Below are positions 31,536 to 44,400 of a stretch of 64,000 bases of DNA, piece after piece. Made by a program: the position numbers and the translations under genes. The notes under the pieces are model-generated. The model worked only from the letters and a program-made list of their open reading frames with translations. It was not told where the DNA came from and did no database searches. The stretch is from Symbiodinium natans (lineage: Eukaryota; Sar; Dinophyceae; Suessiales; Symbiodiniaceae). Positions within the stretch are counted from its first letter, which is position 1; each line of letters starts with the position of its first letter. The stretch covers positions 1,468,276 through 1,532,275 of the forward strand of contig CAJNDS010001668.1 in the NCBI GenBank assembly GCA_905221605.1, read 5' to 3'.

Positions 31536-31640
31536 AATGTACCCAAATAGGTTATACTTGGGGCTTAAAGTACCTCCTCTATACAAGGACTTTGGGGCCC
31601 AAGAATATAATAAGGTACATGAAGCCTTAGGGTGACCTTT
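31536..31640. mobile_element. Family C element
   Basis: CAATGTACCCAAATAGGTTA at the left with GGGGCCCAAGAATATAATAAGGTACATG at the right (given as two overlapping parts: GGGGCCCAAG and AATAAGGTACATG). Diverged copy, just upstream of the first WD40 exon. Confidence 0.6.
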
Positions 31641-31659
31641 AAGACCCTGAACCTTCGAG

Positions 31660-31722
31660 GTCTTCAATGTTGCCTTTCATCCCATCCTGCCGGGAATCAT
31701 CTGTTCCGGCAGCGACGACCGG
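31660..31722 (+). CDS. WDR17-like exon: WD40 blade, first half
   Basis: Acceptor TTCGAG, reads VFNVAFHPILPGIICSGSDD then R. GC donor followed by TTGG (GCTTGG). Joins to TIRVWNW. Confidence 0.92.
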
Positions 31723-34625
31723 GCTTGGCCCTGAGTATTGGGGGGGGGGGGGGGGGGGTTGCCGGGTGTTCACCAAGATATAAATACAAACCAGCACATC
31801 ATATGCATGTACAAAAAGTGTAAGCAAAAACATGCTCACCCAGAAACAATAAAGTCTTTGGTGTGTGTGTGTGTGTGGGGTGCTACATGGATATCTATCT
31901 ATCTACGTATTCATACATATAATATGTATGCATGCATGCATGTATGCATGTATGTATGGATTTTGTCTTTTGTTTGCAGGGTCGTATCTGGCATCGACAT
32001 AATTTCAAGTCATGGAACACCTTCAGTTCAGTTTTCGCAAGAGCATGTAACCATGTAGTGTTCTAACATGAATGCTACTCCAGACTTCGTGAAGACGACG
32101 TCGACTTCGGTCCTCATAAAGCTTCGGTGTCCAACTTTCCAGTTGGCAAGACGAGCAAGCAAACCCAACAGGAAATGGAGCAGCACGAGGAACCAGCACT
32201 CGAATCGAGGTCAGATTGACGTCCGGAGTCATGCTTGATGTGGAGATGTTCGATATGAGTAGCTTCCTAAGTTACTGTCCCTTTTTTGGTACCCATTAAA
32301 AGGCGGCACCCTTCGAAAAGGGATCCCAAAAAGGGACCCTCATTTAGAGAACTACCCATATGAAGCTTCATCGGATTCGAGCTGGAGAGGCGCTCCAGCC
32401 ACACTGTATGGTTCGGTTCGCGATCTCAACCCAGGAAAGTAATCGCTGGAACCGCCGGCGCGCGAAGGACAGGTGTACAAAGGGTTTAGGGTTTAGGGTT
32501 TGGAGTTTAGGGTTTAGGGTTTAGGGTTTAGGGTTTAGGGTTTAGGGTTTAGGGCACAAGGAGAGGTTTGATCCCTCACAATCATGAGTGCATGCATGCC
32601 CTTATTGCCAGGACGATGTGCTTGAACGTCAAGCAAGGCAAGTAATTCCTTGGGTTGAGGGTTTAGGGTTTAGGGTTTAGGTTTTAGGGTTTAGGTTTAG
32701 GGACATTCTACATGGCATGACATTGAAAGGCCCAAGTTGAAGAGGCATCTTCAAGACGAACTTCGCCAAAACCAGCCACATAGTCGACAAACTCCTTGTT
32801 GACACCTTCGGCCGAAAGTTGTCCAGAAACCTTATGTTAAAGGCCTTTAGGGTTTAGGGGTGTTTACGCTTCCTCTTATCGCCTTCAGACCCGAAGCCTA
32901 GTCCCTAAACCCCACAAACCCTAAGCCCGAAAACCTTAACCCTAAACCCCAAACCCCAAACCCCAAACCCCAAACCCCAAACCCCAAACCCTAAACCCTA
33001 AACCCCAAATAAGCCCTAAACCCTAAACCCTCAACCCGAACCAAGACCATCCGCGTTTGGAACTGGACGCCGGCTTACAACGGTCAGCGGGAGCTGCGCA
33101 AGCCGGGGCCCCATTCGCTAAGGCTGGTTTTGATTGCAGCACTCAGAGTCTAATGTGTGAGTTCAGGGTTTAGGGTTCACGGTTTAGGGTTTAGGGTTTG
33201 GGGTTTAGGGTTCAGGGTTTAGGGTTTTGGGTTTGGGGTTTAGAGTTAGGGGTTTAGGGGGTTGGGGCCCAATTCAGGGTTTAGGGTATTAGTTGGGTCT
33301 CCAACTATCGGCTTTTTGGGGAGCCTCAGCCCTAAACGGGGCGAGTTTGAGGTTTTCAGAGTTTAGGGTACCCTGTGTTTTTTGGTTTGTAGGCCCCTCA
33401 AAATCATGATCCCAAAGGTCTTTCAGCCTTAGAACCAGAAATCTGGGGAAGCTATGAGGCTGGGTTTTCGACTGTGACATGAGTAGGAGTGTCCCAGATG
33501 CCCTAAACCCCACACCCTAAACCCTCAACCCTCAACCTAAAAACCCGACCTTCATCTAGGGTTTCGGGCTCGGGGAGGCGGACCCCTTCAATGGCTTTGT
33601 CGAGCCGGCCTTTAAACTCCTGAACACAGCCCGGGACAAGGGATTCGGGCAGTTTGGAATTATGCGCTTGCCCTTTTTCGCTCGGAAAGCTCTCAAGACA
33701 TGGGTGTTGCAGATGCGGCTTGATAGTTTCGACATGCTTCTCCCTGCTTTTCCTTCATGTGCAGAATCATCAGCAAAGAGGTTCCTCCTTAAACCCTCGG
33801 CTTAAAAACCCGGACCTCTACAAGACCCTAAGCTCTAAACCCTAAACCCTAAACCCTAAACCCTAAACCCTAAGCTCTGAGCAGCTCTTGAGGCTCCTCG
33901 GTCACACCTCCTACGTGCGGGGGCTCCTCTGGCACACCGAGTTGCCACACATCTTGCCGGGAGACTGAGAGGTCAAAGGTTTAGGGTTTAGGGTTTAGGG
34001 TTTAGGGTTTAGGGTTTAGGGTTTAGGGTTTAGGGTTTAGGGTTTAGGGTGTACGGTTTAGGATTTGGGGTTTGGGGGTTTGGAGTTCAGGTAACCCTCA
34101 AGCTTGTCTGGTGGAGTTCTCCCCCTCCCTTTCTTCTCCCAAGAGTCTCCGCCAGTAACTTCAAGGTCGAAGAGATTGTAGAATGTTTTGTACATTCCAG
34201 TCGATTGAGCTATGTTGTTTGTTGTTGCGTCATGCTGTGCTTCCTATCTTTTGTGAAGTTGTGTTTATGCATGCGGCAGAGAGAGTGTGAGAGAAAACAA
34301 CAAAACAGACACAGCGAGAGAGAGAGGAAAGGAGAGAGCGGCCGACGTGCTACAAAATGCCCACATCTTCTGAAAACTGTGTTAAGAGTTAAGAACCTCC
34401 TTCTGGAAAGATGTCGCGTCCCCTTCGCTTGTGCCACTCCAAAGCCTTTAAACTCGCGAAGTCCGAAACCCCGCAAACCCTAAACCCTAAACCCTAAACC
34501 CTAAACCCTAAACCCTAAACCCTAAACAACCCTGAACCCCCCAATTTTCCGAAACGCGAATTTGGGGCACAGGGCTTCTAGGGTCCGACTGGCTTTGCGA
34601 AGTGCAGGGGTTAGAGGTCGCAGGA

Positions 34626-34674
<49 letters not shown>

Positions 34675-37600
34675 CGTTTAGTTTGAGTTGAGCAAGCTTG
34701 GGCTTGTAACCCTAAACCCTAAACCTTGTAACCCAACTGGGGCTGCAATTCTAACCCAAGCCCTGAAATTCCCGAATAGGGACCTGAACCTCCAAGTACA
34801 CCTAAGCCTAGACCTTAAACCCTAAAGCCTAAACCCTAAACCCTAAACCCTGAACCCTGAACCCTGAACCCTGAACCCTGAACCCTAAACCCTGAACCCT
34901 TAACCCTTAACCCTAAACCCTAAACTAAACAGCCAAGATGGGACACTCTGTCTAGACTCGCAGCCTGGGCACTTCCTGTTCGCTTGTTAGCCCCTTTGGA
35001 CGCAAAAGGGCACCCTTCTTCTCCCTCAACTCTAAACCCGTAACCCTAAACCCTTGTTATTCCTGGGTTTCTCTTGGGTCTAGTCTCTCAGGTTCAGTGG
35101 CTCATGGGATGCCACGATCCGTGTTTGGGATGTCGAAGATCAAAGGCGTGGAGTGGGTGTAGGGTTTATGGTTTAGGGTTTAGGGTTTGGGGTTTAAGGT
35201 TTATGGTTTGGGGTCTGGTTTTTTTGGTTTGGGGTTTAGGGTTTAGGGTTTGGGCTCTTGGGTTTCGGGTTTGGGGTTTAGGGTTTGGGCTCTTGGGGTT
35301 TGTGTTTGGGGCTCAGGATTTATGGTCTGCGGTTTGGGGCTTAGGGTCTAAGGTTTCGGGTTTTTAGCGCTTGGGGGCTTAGGGCTTGGGATGCCAGATC
35401 CATGTTTCACATCATCCTCCGGTGCCGCAAGCTCTAGGGGTGGGGAGGATGATGGAAGGGGTGGGTGTTGGGCTTTAGAGCTTCCAGGGCTTCTCGTTGC
35501 GGGGCTCAAGTTATACAGGTTTAGGGTTTAGGGGTCGTAAGTTTGCAGGGTTATGGTGTGGTCACGTGTACCTTCGCGGAAGCTCCAGAGAGCAATCCTT
35601 GATACTGCCCAGAGTCTTTGGTTTCGGGGTTTAGGGTGCTAGGTACTCAATGGGCCAGCAGACGTTCCCTTGCTAAAGCAGAAGTTTTGTTGCTAAAGTT
35701 GGGTTCAGGCCCAGTGATTCAAGCCCTTGCGAGTAAGGTTGCTAGGGGTTCAGATTACGGATGTTGAGACGGTGGTCCAGTTGCCAGGATGTGGCTGCAG
35801 CATGTTTTAGACACAAATTTGCACGTGGCAGCGAATCTCTCTCTCGCACGCTGTCTCTGTGTCGTTCTCGCTCCGCTTTCTTCCTGCCTGCTCGCTCCCC
35901 CACCGTCTCTCCGTTGCGCCAGGTGTATCTACACATCCTACGAACATCATGCTGACGTTTATGGCCGGGCTGCACGGGGTGAGATGCGTCCCACCGGACA
36001 CCCAAGCCTTGTAGACCCTAAGCCCCGCAAAATGTTCAGGTCTTCCTGCAGGACCAGGTTATGCACCGTTTCGATTGGTTCTGTCGAATGAGCCCCTGAA
36101 ATTTAAATTTACATCACAGCACAAAGGAGCCCGAACCCCTCAATCCGTAAACCCCGAACCCTGAAGCCTGAATCCTGAACCCTAAGCCCTAAACCCTCAA
36201 ACCCTAAACCCTGACCCCTGAACCCTCACACTGACACCTGAAAGGGTTCGGGGTTCGCACTGCAGGTTTTCAAGGACTTGATTTGTTTGCGCCTTTGTGG
36301 TTTAGGAGGATCGTGTTTAGGATTTAGGGTTTAGGGTTTAGGCATCTTATTCAGAGGGTTTTTCTTCAAGGGCCCAACCTAAAGGTGCGTTTCAGGCGTG
36401 TTCGTATCCATGCTCCCTCAACCCTCAGCCCTAAACCCTACCAGAAACAGCTTGAACCCCGAAACTCTAACCTCCCAAGCAACAGAAACCAAAGCCAACA
36501 CTACCCTATGCCTACCTGGCTACGTTAGGAAGGAGTATTCCATCCATGCCCCCCTTGACGCAGGGCTGTTCATGTCGTATAAGTACGTGATACAGGCCTG
36601 TGCAGCTAGAACCACGGGACTAGTAGAGGGACCGTATAAGCGACCTTAGAGAGGTTATTTAGGGGTTATTTGAGGGCTTCTGAAGGCATATACGGACTAC
36701 ATAAGGCATAAGATGAATAAGATTAAGGTGGGTTATTTACATAGGGGCTATAATAAGGTATATGATAAGCTTAAGGGTCTTTCTGAGGGGTCCCTCCTTA
36801 TACCTCTCAATCGAAAGGTGTCGCGGTTCATCCCGAGCGGCCATTTTTCCTCGCGCCGACCTCAGCTTTGGTAATGGTTTAGGGGGTTGGGGGTTGAGGG
36901 TTGAGTGTTGAGGGTTTATGGGGTTTATAGGGTTTAGAGGGTTTATAGGGTTTGGAGGGTTTAGAGGGTTTAGAGGGTTTAGAGGGTTTGCAGGGTTTAT
37001 AGGGTTTATAGGGTTTATAGGGTTTATAGGGTTTATAGGGTTCATAGGGTTTATAGGGTTTATAGGGTTTATAGGGTTTATAGGGTTCATAGGGTTTATA
37101 GGGTTTATAGGGTTTATAGGGTTTATAGGGTTTATAGGGTTTAGGGACCCGAACTTATGTCCTACTCACCCAGAAGCTCTAAAACCCGCAACTCCGAGAA
37201 TCTGAGCCCTCACGCCCCCAGCGCTTGAGTTCCAGTTTCGCTTCGATCCCTATATAAGCCCTAAACCCAAAACTTATAGGGTTCTTACGGGAGGGGGTTC
37301 AAGGGAGGTATGTAAATCAAGGCTCCCGAGTACTCCCTACTACTCCCTAAGGCTCCCTAAGCTTCCCTAAGGTTCCCTAGGTACCTACCCCTCTTGAACC
37401 CCCCTCCCTTAAGAGGCCTATAAAAAACGCAAGCCCTAAACCCTAACTAACCCTAAGGGGAGCGGAGGAGGGTTAGGTCCAGGATGTAGTGTTTCTTTTT
37501 CTTGGCAGCCCAGGGGTACCATTTTTGCCTTTGTTTTTTCCAGGTTCCCTTCTAAAGTAACCAACCCCAAACAGGGTGCCCTCGTTATGAGATGATCATT

Positions 37601-38410
37601 GGGCTACCAATGTTTGCGAAGCCAGATCTCCCGGCTTAAGGGCTGTAGGATACAAGAACGAGACCCCGCACGACTGCACTTTGGACACGGAGTTAGGGTC
37701 CCTCCAAATACCCTAAACCCTGAGTACCCTGAATCCCTAAACCCTACACCTCAATGCCGACTCCCTAAACTCCTTAATCCTTAAGCCCTAATCCCTAAAC
37801 ACCTAAACCTTAAACCCAGGTGAGCAGCAGCAGGGACACGACGATTCGCCTCTGGGTCTTCGAGGCGTTCAGGGCTTAGGGTTTAGGGTTTCGCCCCTTG
37901 TAGGGTTGGGGGTAGGGTTCCAGGTTTAGGGTTTTGGAATCATAACCGCTGTGCCTCGAGCAGCATGCAGGCCCTGAAAGCAAAGCGGAGAATGCTCACA
38001 TCCCGTTTCTAGGATCCTCCTCATCTCTGGACCTCTACCCTTTGAACTCCAAATATATGGCCCTTTTTGGGGTTTAGGTGTGGGGAGCAGCGTCAGTCGG
38101 AAAACGCCGGGCTGATTCAGCAATGCATGGTTGGCAAGAAGGCTGCACAATCTGTTGAGTTCTCGAAGGAAAATGTCGCGCTTTTGTGGGAGGGGGCTGT
38201 TGACATGCTCGTTGAAAAATGGATGGCGAAAATTGGATGCTTGAGGGCAAATGGTTGGCTGGTTGAAATTGCGAAAATGGCATCTGACAAGTTTAGAAAA
38301 TTGATGGCACGCTGGTTGAGAACATGTTTTTTTCACCTGGGGGTGTGGGGGTGAAGTGGTTTGCTGCTGGAGAAACTGGCTTGGAAAAGTGACTAGGGGG
38401 TATTTGTGTG

Positions 38411-38454
<44 letters not shown>

Positions 38455-41400
38455 GGGGGTTGTTTTTTTCATCAATACGCAAGGTATCCACTAGCTTATA
38501 TACAGTTCCGTATCATCGGATCCTCAGAAGGGAAGATAGCTTGGAGAGCCTCCAAATATGTAGACCACACACCTTCGTCTTTGAGCCCCCTGTCAATGCC
38601 CCGGAATGGAACCTGTGGGCCTGCGAGCAACCGAAACCCGAAACCCGAACCCCGAACCCCGAACCCCGAAACCCGAAACCCGAAACCCGAAACCCGAAAC
38701 CCTAAACCCTAAACCCTAAACTTCCCTAAACCCTAAACCCTAAACCCTAAACCCTAAACCCTAAACCCTAAACCCTAAACCCTAAACCCTAAACCCTAAA
38801 CCCTAAACCCTAAACCCTAAACCCTAAACCTTAAACTAAACCGTAAACCCTAAACCCTAAACCCTAAACCCTAAACCCTAAACCCTAAACCCTAAACCCT
38901 AAACCCTAAACCCTAAACCCTAAACCCTAAACCACCAAAACGCTGCAAGAGGCCCCCTAGTCGGGGCCGAAGTTTAGTAGCCCAAAGCGTTTTTGTTTTG
39001 GGCGGGGGGGCGGGGGGGTTAGAATTCGAAGTCAGTCTAGGCATGGGTTATTGCAGCACATGCAAGGGACCTCTAAACCCGAAAGCCCTAAACCCCTAAA
39101 CCCCGAAAGCCCTAAACCCAAAAAACCCTAAAACCCTAAAACCCTAAAAACCCTAAAACCCCAAACCCTAAACCCCAAGCCCTAAGCCCTAAGCCCTAAG
39201 CCCTAAGCCCTAAACCCTAAACCCTAAACCCTAAACCCTAAACCCTAAACCCTAAACCCTAAACCCTAAACCCTAAACCCTAACCCTAAACCCTAAACCC
39301 TACCTGACCACCTACAGGACCTGGTGCGGCCGCTGCTGGTCGAGGCACTCGTCCGGCCAGAGTCCATGACGGACCTGTGCCTTGGATACTCAAACCATAG
39401 AGTTTAGGGTTTAGGGTTTAGGGTTCAGGGTTTAGGGTTTAGGGTTTAGGTTTTGGGTATCATAGGGTTTCGGGTTAAGGAGCCATATAGTATGAGGGTG
39501 CGAGGGTACGGAGTATGAGGAGTTTGGGATTGAGGGGTGCTGTTTGGATTTGAAATCTGGGTGTTGTCTTCTTTCTCGCTTTGGCGTTTTTTTTTTTTTT
39601 TTTTTTTTTTTGGGGGGGGGGGTTGGGTTACTCAGTCAGCCTCCGTTGTTCATGCGGATCGTATGGTGGATGCAAGTCTCACCATGCCGGCGCAGTTTAG
39701 GAGTGTAGGGTTAATAATTTGGTGTTGATTATGTTTCTATGTTTTTGAACCCTAAACCCTAAACCCTTGTCGGGAAGGTGACTTCACGCACATGTGAGAC
39801 CTTGGTTTTTTGCGATGAGTATCTCCAAAAGGGACTCCCCAAGTTTGCACACTGCACATTCCCCAAAAACAGCAATACCTCCAACACCATCTTTACATAC
39901 AAACTTATGTGGCAGAGTGCTTTGCCAGCAGCTCCATCTTAATTTGTTGACAGAAACCTCCTCCCGAATTAGAACCCTGCACCCTATAAACCCCGCTGCA
40001 ACTCACGAGTAGCCAAAAGTAAGGCTACTAAGAGCCCGGACTTGGGTTCTAATTTGAGTCAAAAACTACTTTTCTTTCCAGAACAGCCTGTGAACCTCAA
40101 GTGAACCTGACTAGAACCAGGACTCGGGCGTGGGGGATCTCAAGCAATGAACGGATATTCCATGAACCATACTGCGATCCCAGTTCTCTCCAAGGAAGAA
40201 TATTCCCTAAGTAAGTAAGGGACAGCCCTACTTGAGGGGGGGAGGGGGGCTCTGGGTAGTTATAAGGCCGGATGTAACAAAGAAAATAAAAGGCCACAAA
40301 CAAAAGAATTCTCCTACTTACAGCCCCAGTTGCGACTAGCTACCCAGAGTCTCTTCCGGCAGGCCGTTGCGAAATTGTGAAGTGATACTATTTCGGAATA
40401 TATTCCGAGGGATCCTCGAGTTGTATCCATGAACCTCCAAGTAGAGCCTGTTTTTTTTTTAGGATGTAGGGTTTGGCCCTAAACCCTAACCCTAAACCCT
40501 AAACCCTATCCCTAAACCCTAAACCCTAAACCCTAGCCCCAGAAGCTGACTACTGAGGCTGGGCGGCTCCCTGGAGGAGGTAGGGGAATCTGGCTGGGAG
40601 TTTCGGAACGGACATCATGGCCTTCCCCCTTACCTGCAATCCCCGTCTTCGTGCTAGGATGATGGGCGCTTCTGGGTTCGGTTAGGGTTTAGGGTTTAGG
40701 GTTTAGGGTTTAGGGTTTAGGGTTTAGGGTTTAGGGTTTAGGGTTTAGGGTTTAGGGTTTAGGGTTTAGGGTTTAGGGTTTAGGGTTTAGGGTTTAGGAT
40801 TAGGGGTTTAGGGTTTAGGGTTTCGGGTTTCGGGTTTCGGGTTTCGCAAGAAGGTAACCATGGTAGCCCTTCTTCTGAAGGCCCTAAGCCCATAAGCCCT
40901 AAGCATCTCAACCCTCAATCGTCAACCCTGAACGGCTGGACATGGGTTCGCTGCAGGTAGGAAGCAACTTCAATCCTAACCCCCAAAAAAGCCAGTTTGC
41001 AGTACGTTTGGTACCTAGAAGGACGAAGAAAAAGGGCATATGTCCTGTTGGAGAAGGTTATATAGAGGCCACCCTGAGCAGTGTAGGTGGACTCTAAACA
41101 CTACGCATGAGTGAAACACATCCGGTTCTCTTAAGCGTTGTCTCTTGGGACTTGCCACAATACGTGGCCGTAAAAAACACAACAGGGACATCAGAAACGA
41201 GCATAGTTGGGAGAACCTAGCTGCGCGAGGCCCTAAAAATAAACCCCAAGCCCCAAACCGCAAGACCCTAAACCCTAAACCAGACCCTGAATGAACCCCG
41301 AGCCCTAAGCCCTAAACCCTACATCCCACATTTAGAGCCCCGCAAGGTCCTGACAACCTTCCAGTCACCTCCCGGAAGCCACTCGCGTCGAAAGCGCCTG

Positions 41401-44400
41401 TATGGAGAGGCCCGGGTTGGGGTTGAGGGTTTGTATAGGGTTTAGGGTTTAGGGTTTAGGGTTTAGGGTTTAGGGTTTAGGGTTTAGAGTTTAGGGTTTA
41501 GGGTTTAGGGTTTAGGGTTTGGGGTTTAGGGTTTAGGGTTTAGGGTCTAGGGTTTGGGGTTTGGAGTTTAGGGTTTAGGGCGAAGGGTTTCCTCATCTTG
41601 CCACTATCAGCCAGCACATCCTGCCACCTCAAGACTGCGGAGCTCGTTTTCGACGACCCAAGTAAGTATTGGTGCGGCTCAGTTGACGGCCCTGAGTGCT
41701 CATCGTATTCTAGGTTTAGGGGTTAGGGTTTAGGGTTTAGGGTCTAGGGTTTAGGGTTTCGGGTTTAGGGTGAGGACGTTGCGACTGACGCGGCTTCGGG
41801 CTACCTGCAGGTCGCCAAGACGAAGAAGATCCGCGGAAGGAATATGGCATGTGACGTCAATGCTGCTGGTGGAAACGATGGACAGCTTTCCGGCGAAGGA
41901 CAATGGTTTTTGTTGCCACAACAGCCATCAACAACGTGTGGCTGCTGTATATAGGCACTTCCGACATGTGCGACAGTGATTGTCTCACAGTCGGTTTCCT
42001 GATACGTCCTCCGCCGACCTCGGCACGATGAAGATGAGGACAATCCTCTTCTTAACATTGAAGTGGGCATGGCATGCCTGAAGGAGCCTCAAATCCCTCG
42101 TGCCGAAAGCCTGTGGGGGTTTCGGGTTTGGTGCCTTCAGAACCGGTCTGAGTTTGTCCTGCTAATCTTGAGAACAAAGGCCTGTACGCTGATTTTCGCC
42201 TCAAGCACACTCCCTGCCCACCACCACGCTTGTGCAGGCTGCGTTGTCCTGCAGAAAAGCTTCCTGCTGCCCACCGTCAATTCTAAACCGTAAACCCTAA
42301 AAAACGGTTGTTAAGGGCGTTCTCAGTCTCCGACCCAGACTGGCCACAAATGTTGCCTGTAGTTAGACCCCTGAAACTAAGAAGAAAGGAACGTGGGCCC
42401 AGGCTGGAGCAAGAACGGGTACTTTTTCTATGCCCTAAACTCCTAAGCCTCATTTCTGTAGGCCCAGGTCACTCATCACTCGGTCATTCCTTAGTCTGAG
42501 GGGCGACAGTTGCGGAGCAATCAGCTCTCCATAGCATCCGCTCTGGATGTATTTCAGCGGATGTAGGGTTGAGGGTTTCGGGCGTAGGGATGACGACGAT
42601 TTGCCTAAGACCACCCCCCCCCCCCAAAAAAAAAAAAGGAAGATGCATATAACGTAAACATTAAACATATATTCTTCCTTGCAAGGGTCATATAGGGATT
42701 ATAACCTTGTGTTTTTGTGTGGTGCTTAGGCAAACAGTAGCGTAGGGCCAATTAGCTTCCACAGCATTCCCTCAAGAGGCCAGCCAAAGATTGGCCACTG
42801 AGCTGGCGACGTCGGGCGGTATTCGGCCGGTGAGTATCCAGGCCTCGGGGCTTCAGGGTTTAGGGCAGTTTAGGGTTTAGGGTTTTTAGGGCGTTTCAGG
42901 GTTTAGGGCAGTTTTTGGGTTAGGACAGTTTAGGGTTTAGGGTGTTAGGGGGTTCTAGGGCTTTCGGGCTTCAGGGTCTTAGGGTTTCAGATTTAGGGCA
43001 GGGTTTTAGGGGGTTCTAGGGGTTCTAGGGCCTCGGGGCTTCAGGGTTTTTAGGGGGCTCTTCGGCTTAAAGGTTTTAGGGTTTAGCGTTTTTGGGTTTT
43101 AGGGTTTTATGGTTCTGTCTTTTTGAGTTTTTGGGTGTTTGGGGTTTTTGGGGGTTCTGGGGTGTTGGGATTTAGGGCAGGTTGAAAAGGGCAGGCATTT
43201 AGAGGGTTCTAGGGCTTCAGGGTTTAGGGTTTCGGGCAGGCTTTTAGGGGGTTTAGGGCTTTAGGTTGAGATGTTCACCCTAGAAGTAACAGTCCTTAAT
43301 AGGCATTCTCATAGGGGGTAGTCTAATCCCTATTAGAGGACTGTTAGTATAAGGGGAGCATCCCACGCTTTAGGGTTTCAGGAAGGGGTGCTTAAAACTT
43401 TAGGCCTTGACAGCCTCCGGGGTTTTGAGGGGCTCTAGTAGGGCTTCAGGCTTTAGGAGAGTTTAGGGTTTAGGGTTTAGGGTTTAGGGTTTAGGGTTTA
43501 GGGTTTAGGGTTTAGGGTTTAGGGTTTAGGGTTTAGGGTTTAGGGTTTAGGGTTTAGGGTTTAGGGTTTAGGGTTTAGGGTTTAGGGTTTAGGGTTTAGG
43601 GTTTAAGTTTTAGGGTTCAGGGTTCAAGGTTTAGGGTTTAGGGTTTAGGGTTGAAGAGGCTCATGTTGAGGACTATTTTTCCAGGTGGCCTTTAAGGGGC
43701 TAACCGTGAAGGTGCCTTGTAGCGCTTCAGAGCCCTAGAGGCACCTTTAGGGCTTAGGGCTTAGGGTTTAGGGCTTAGGGTTTAGGGCTTAGGGTTTAGG
43801 GTTTAGGGCTTAGGGCTTAGGGTTTAGGGTATATCAGGGTCTGAGTCTAGGGTTTAGGGAGGCCTAGCAAAATATCTGTACATACCCCCCCCCCCCCCCC
43901 CAAAAATCACAACCGGAGGTGTGTGCAAAAAGGCCTCTAATTGCTGCCTAGACGTAACCTGTCGGCCGTGCTACGCGCGTTAAAAGGGCAGGGGCCTTAA
44001 TCCTGGTCGGCCCAAGCCACAAAACGCCTGAAACCCTAAAACCCAAAGCCCTGACAAAGCCACCGGAAGCCCTCTAAAACCTCACAAGCCCTCAATTCGC
44101 AGTCTGAACCCTAAACCCTAAACCTGAAACCCTAAACCCTAAAACCCTCTGAATTCGCAGTCTGAGGTCTACCAAAAGATCCTCAACTTCTTCATGTATC
44201 GGAGAGGCCTCGAGGTGCACCGGGCCGATGTAGGGTCCCTGAGATCGTAACAAAGTGTCTAGGGTTTCGGGTTTCGGGTTTCGGGTTTAGGGTTTAGGGT
44301 TAGGGAGATCACAAGAACCGTAAAAAAACTCAACTCTAGAGTCTCCGCCTGTACCGAAGCTCGGAATCCCCCGTTTTAAACCCTAAACCCCGCCTGCCCT

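Noticed and set aside
36737-37205. ORFs reading (Asn-Pro-Ile)n or (Ile-Gly-Phe)n
   Set aside because: Produced by the 9-bp GGGTTTATA array. No flanking coding sequence.
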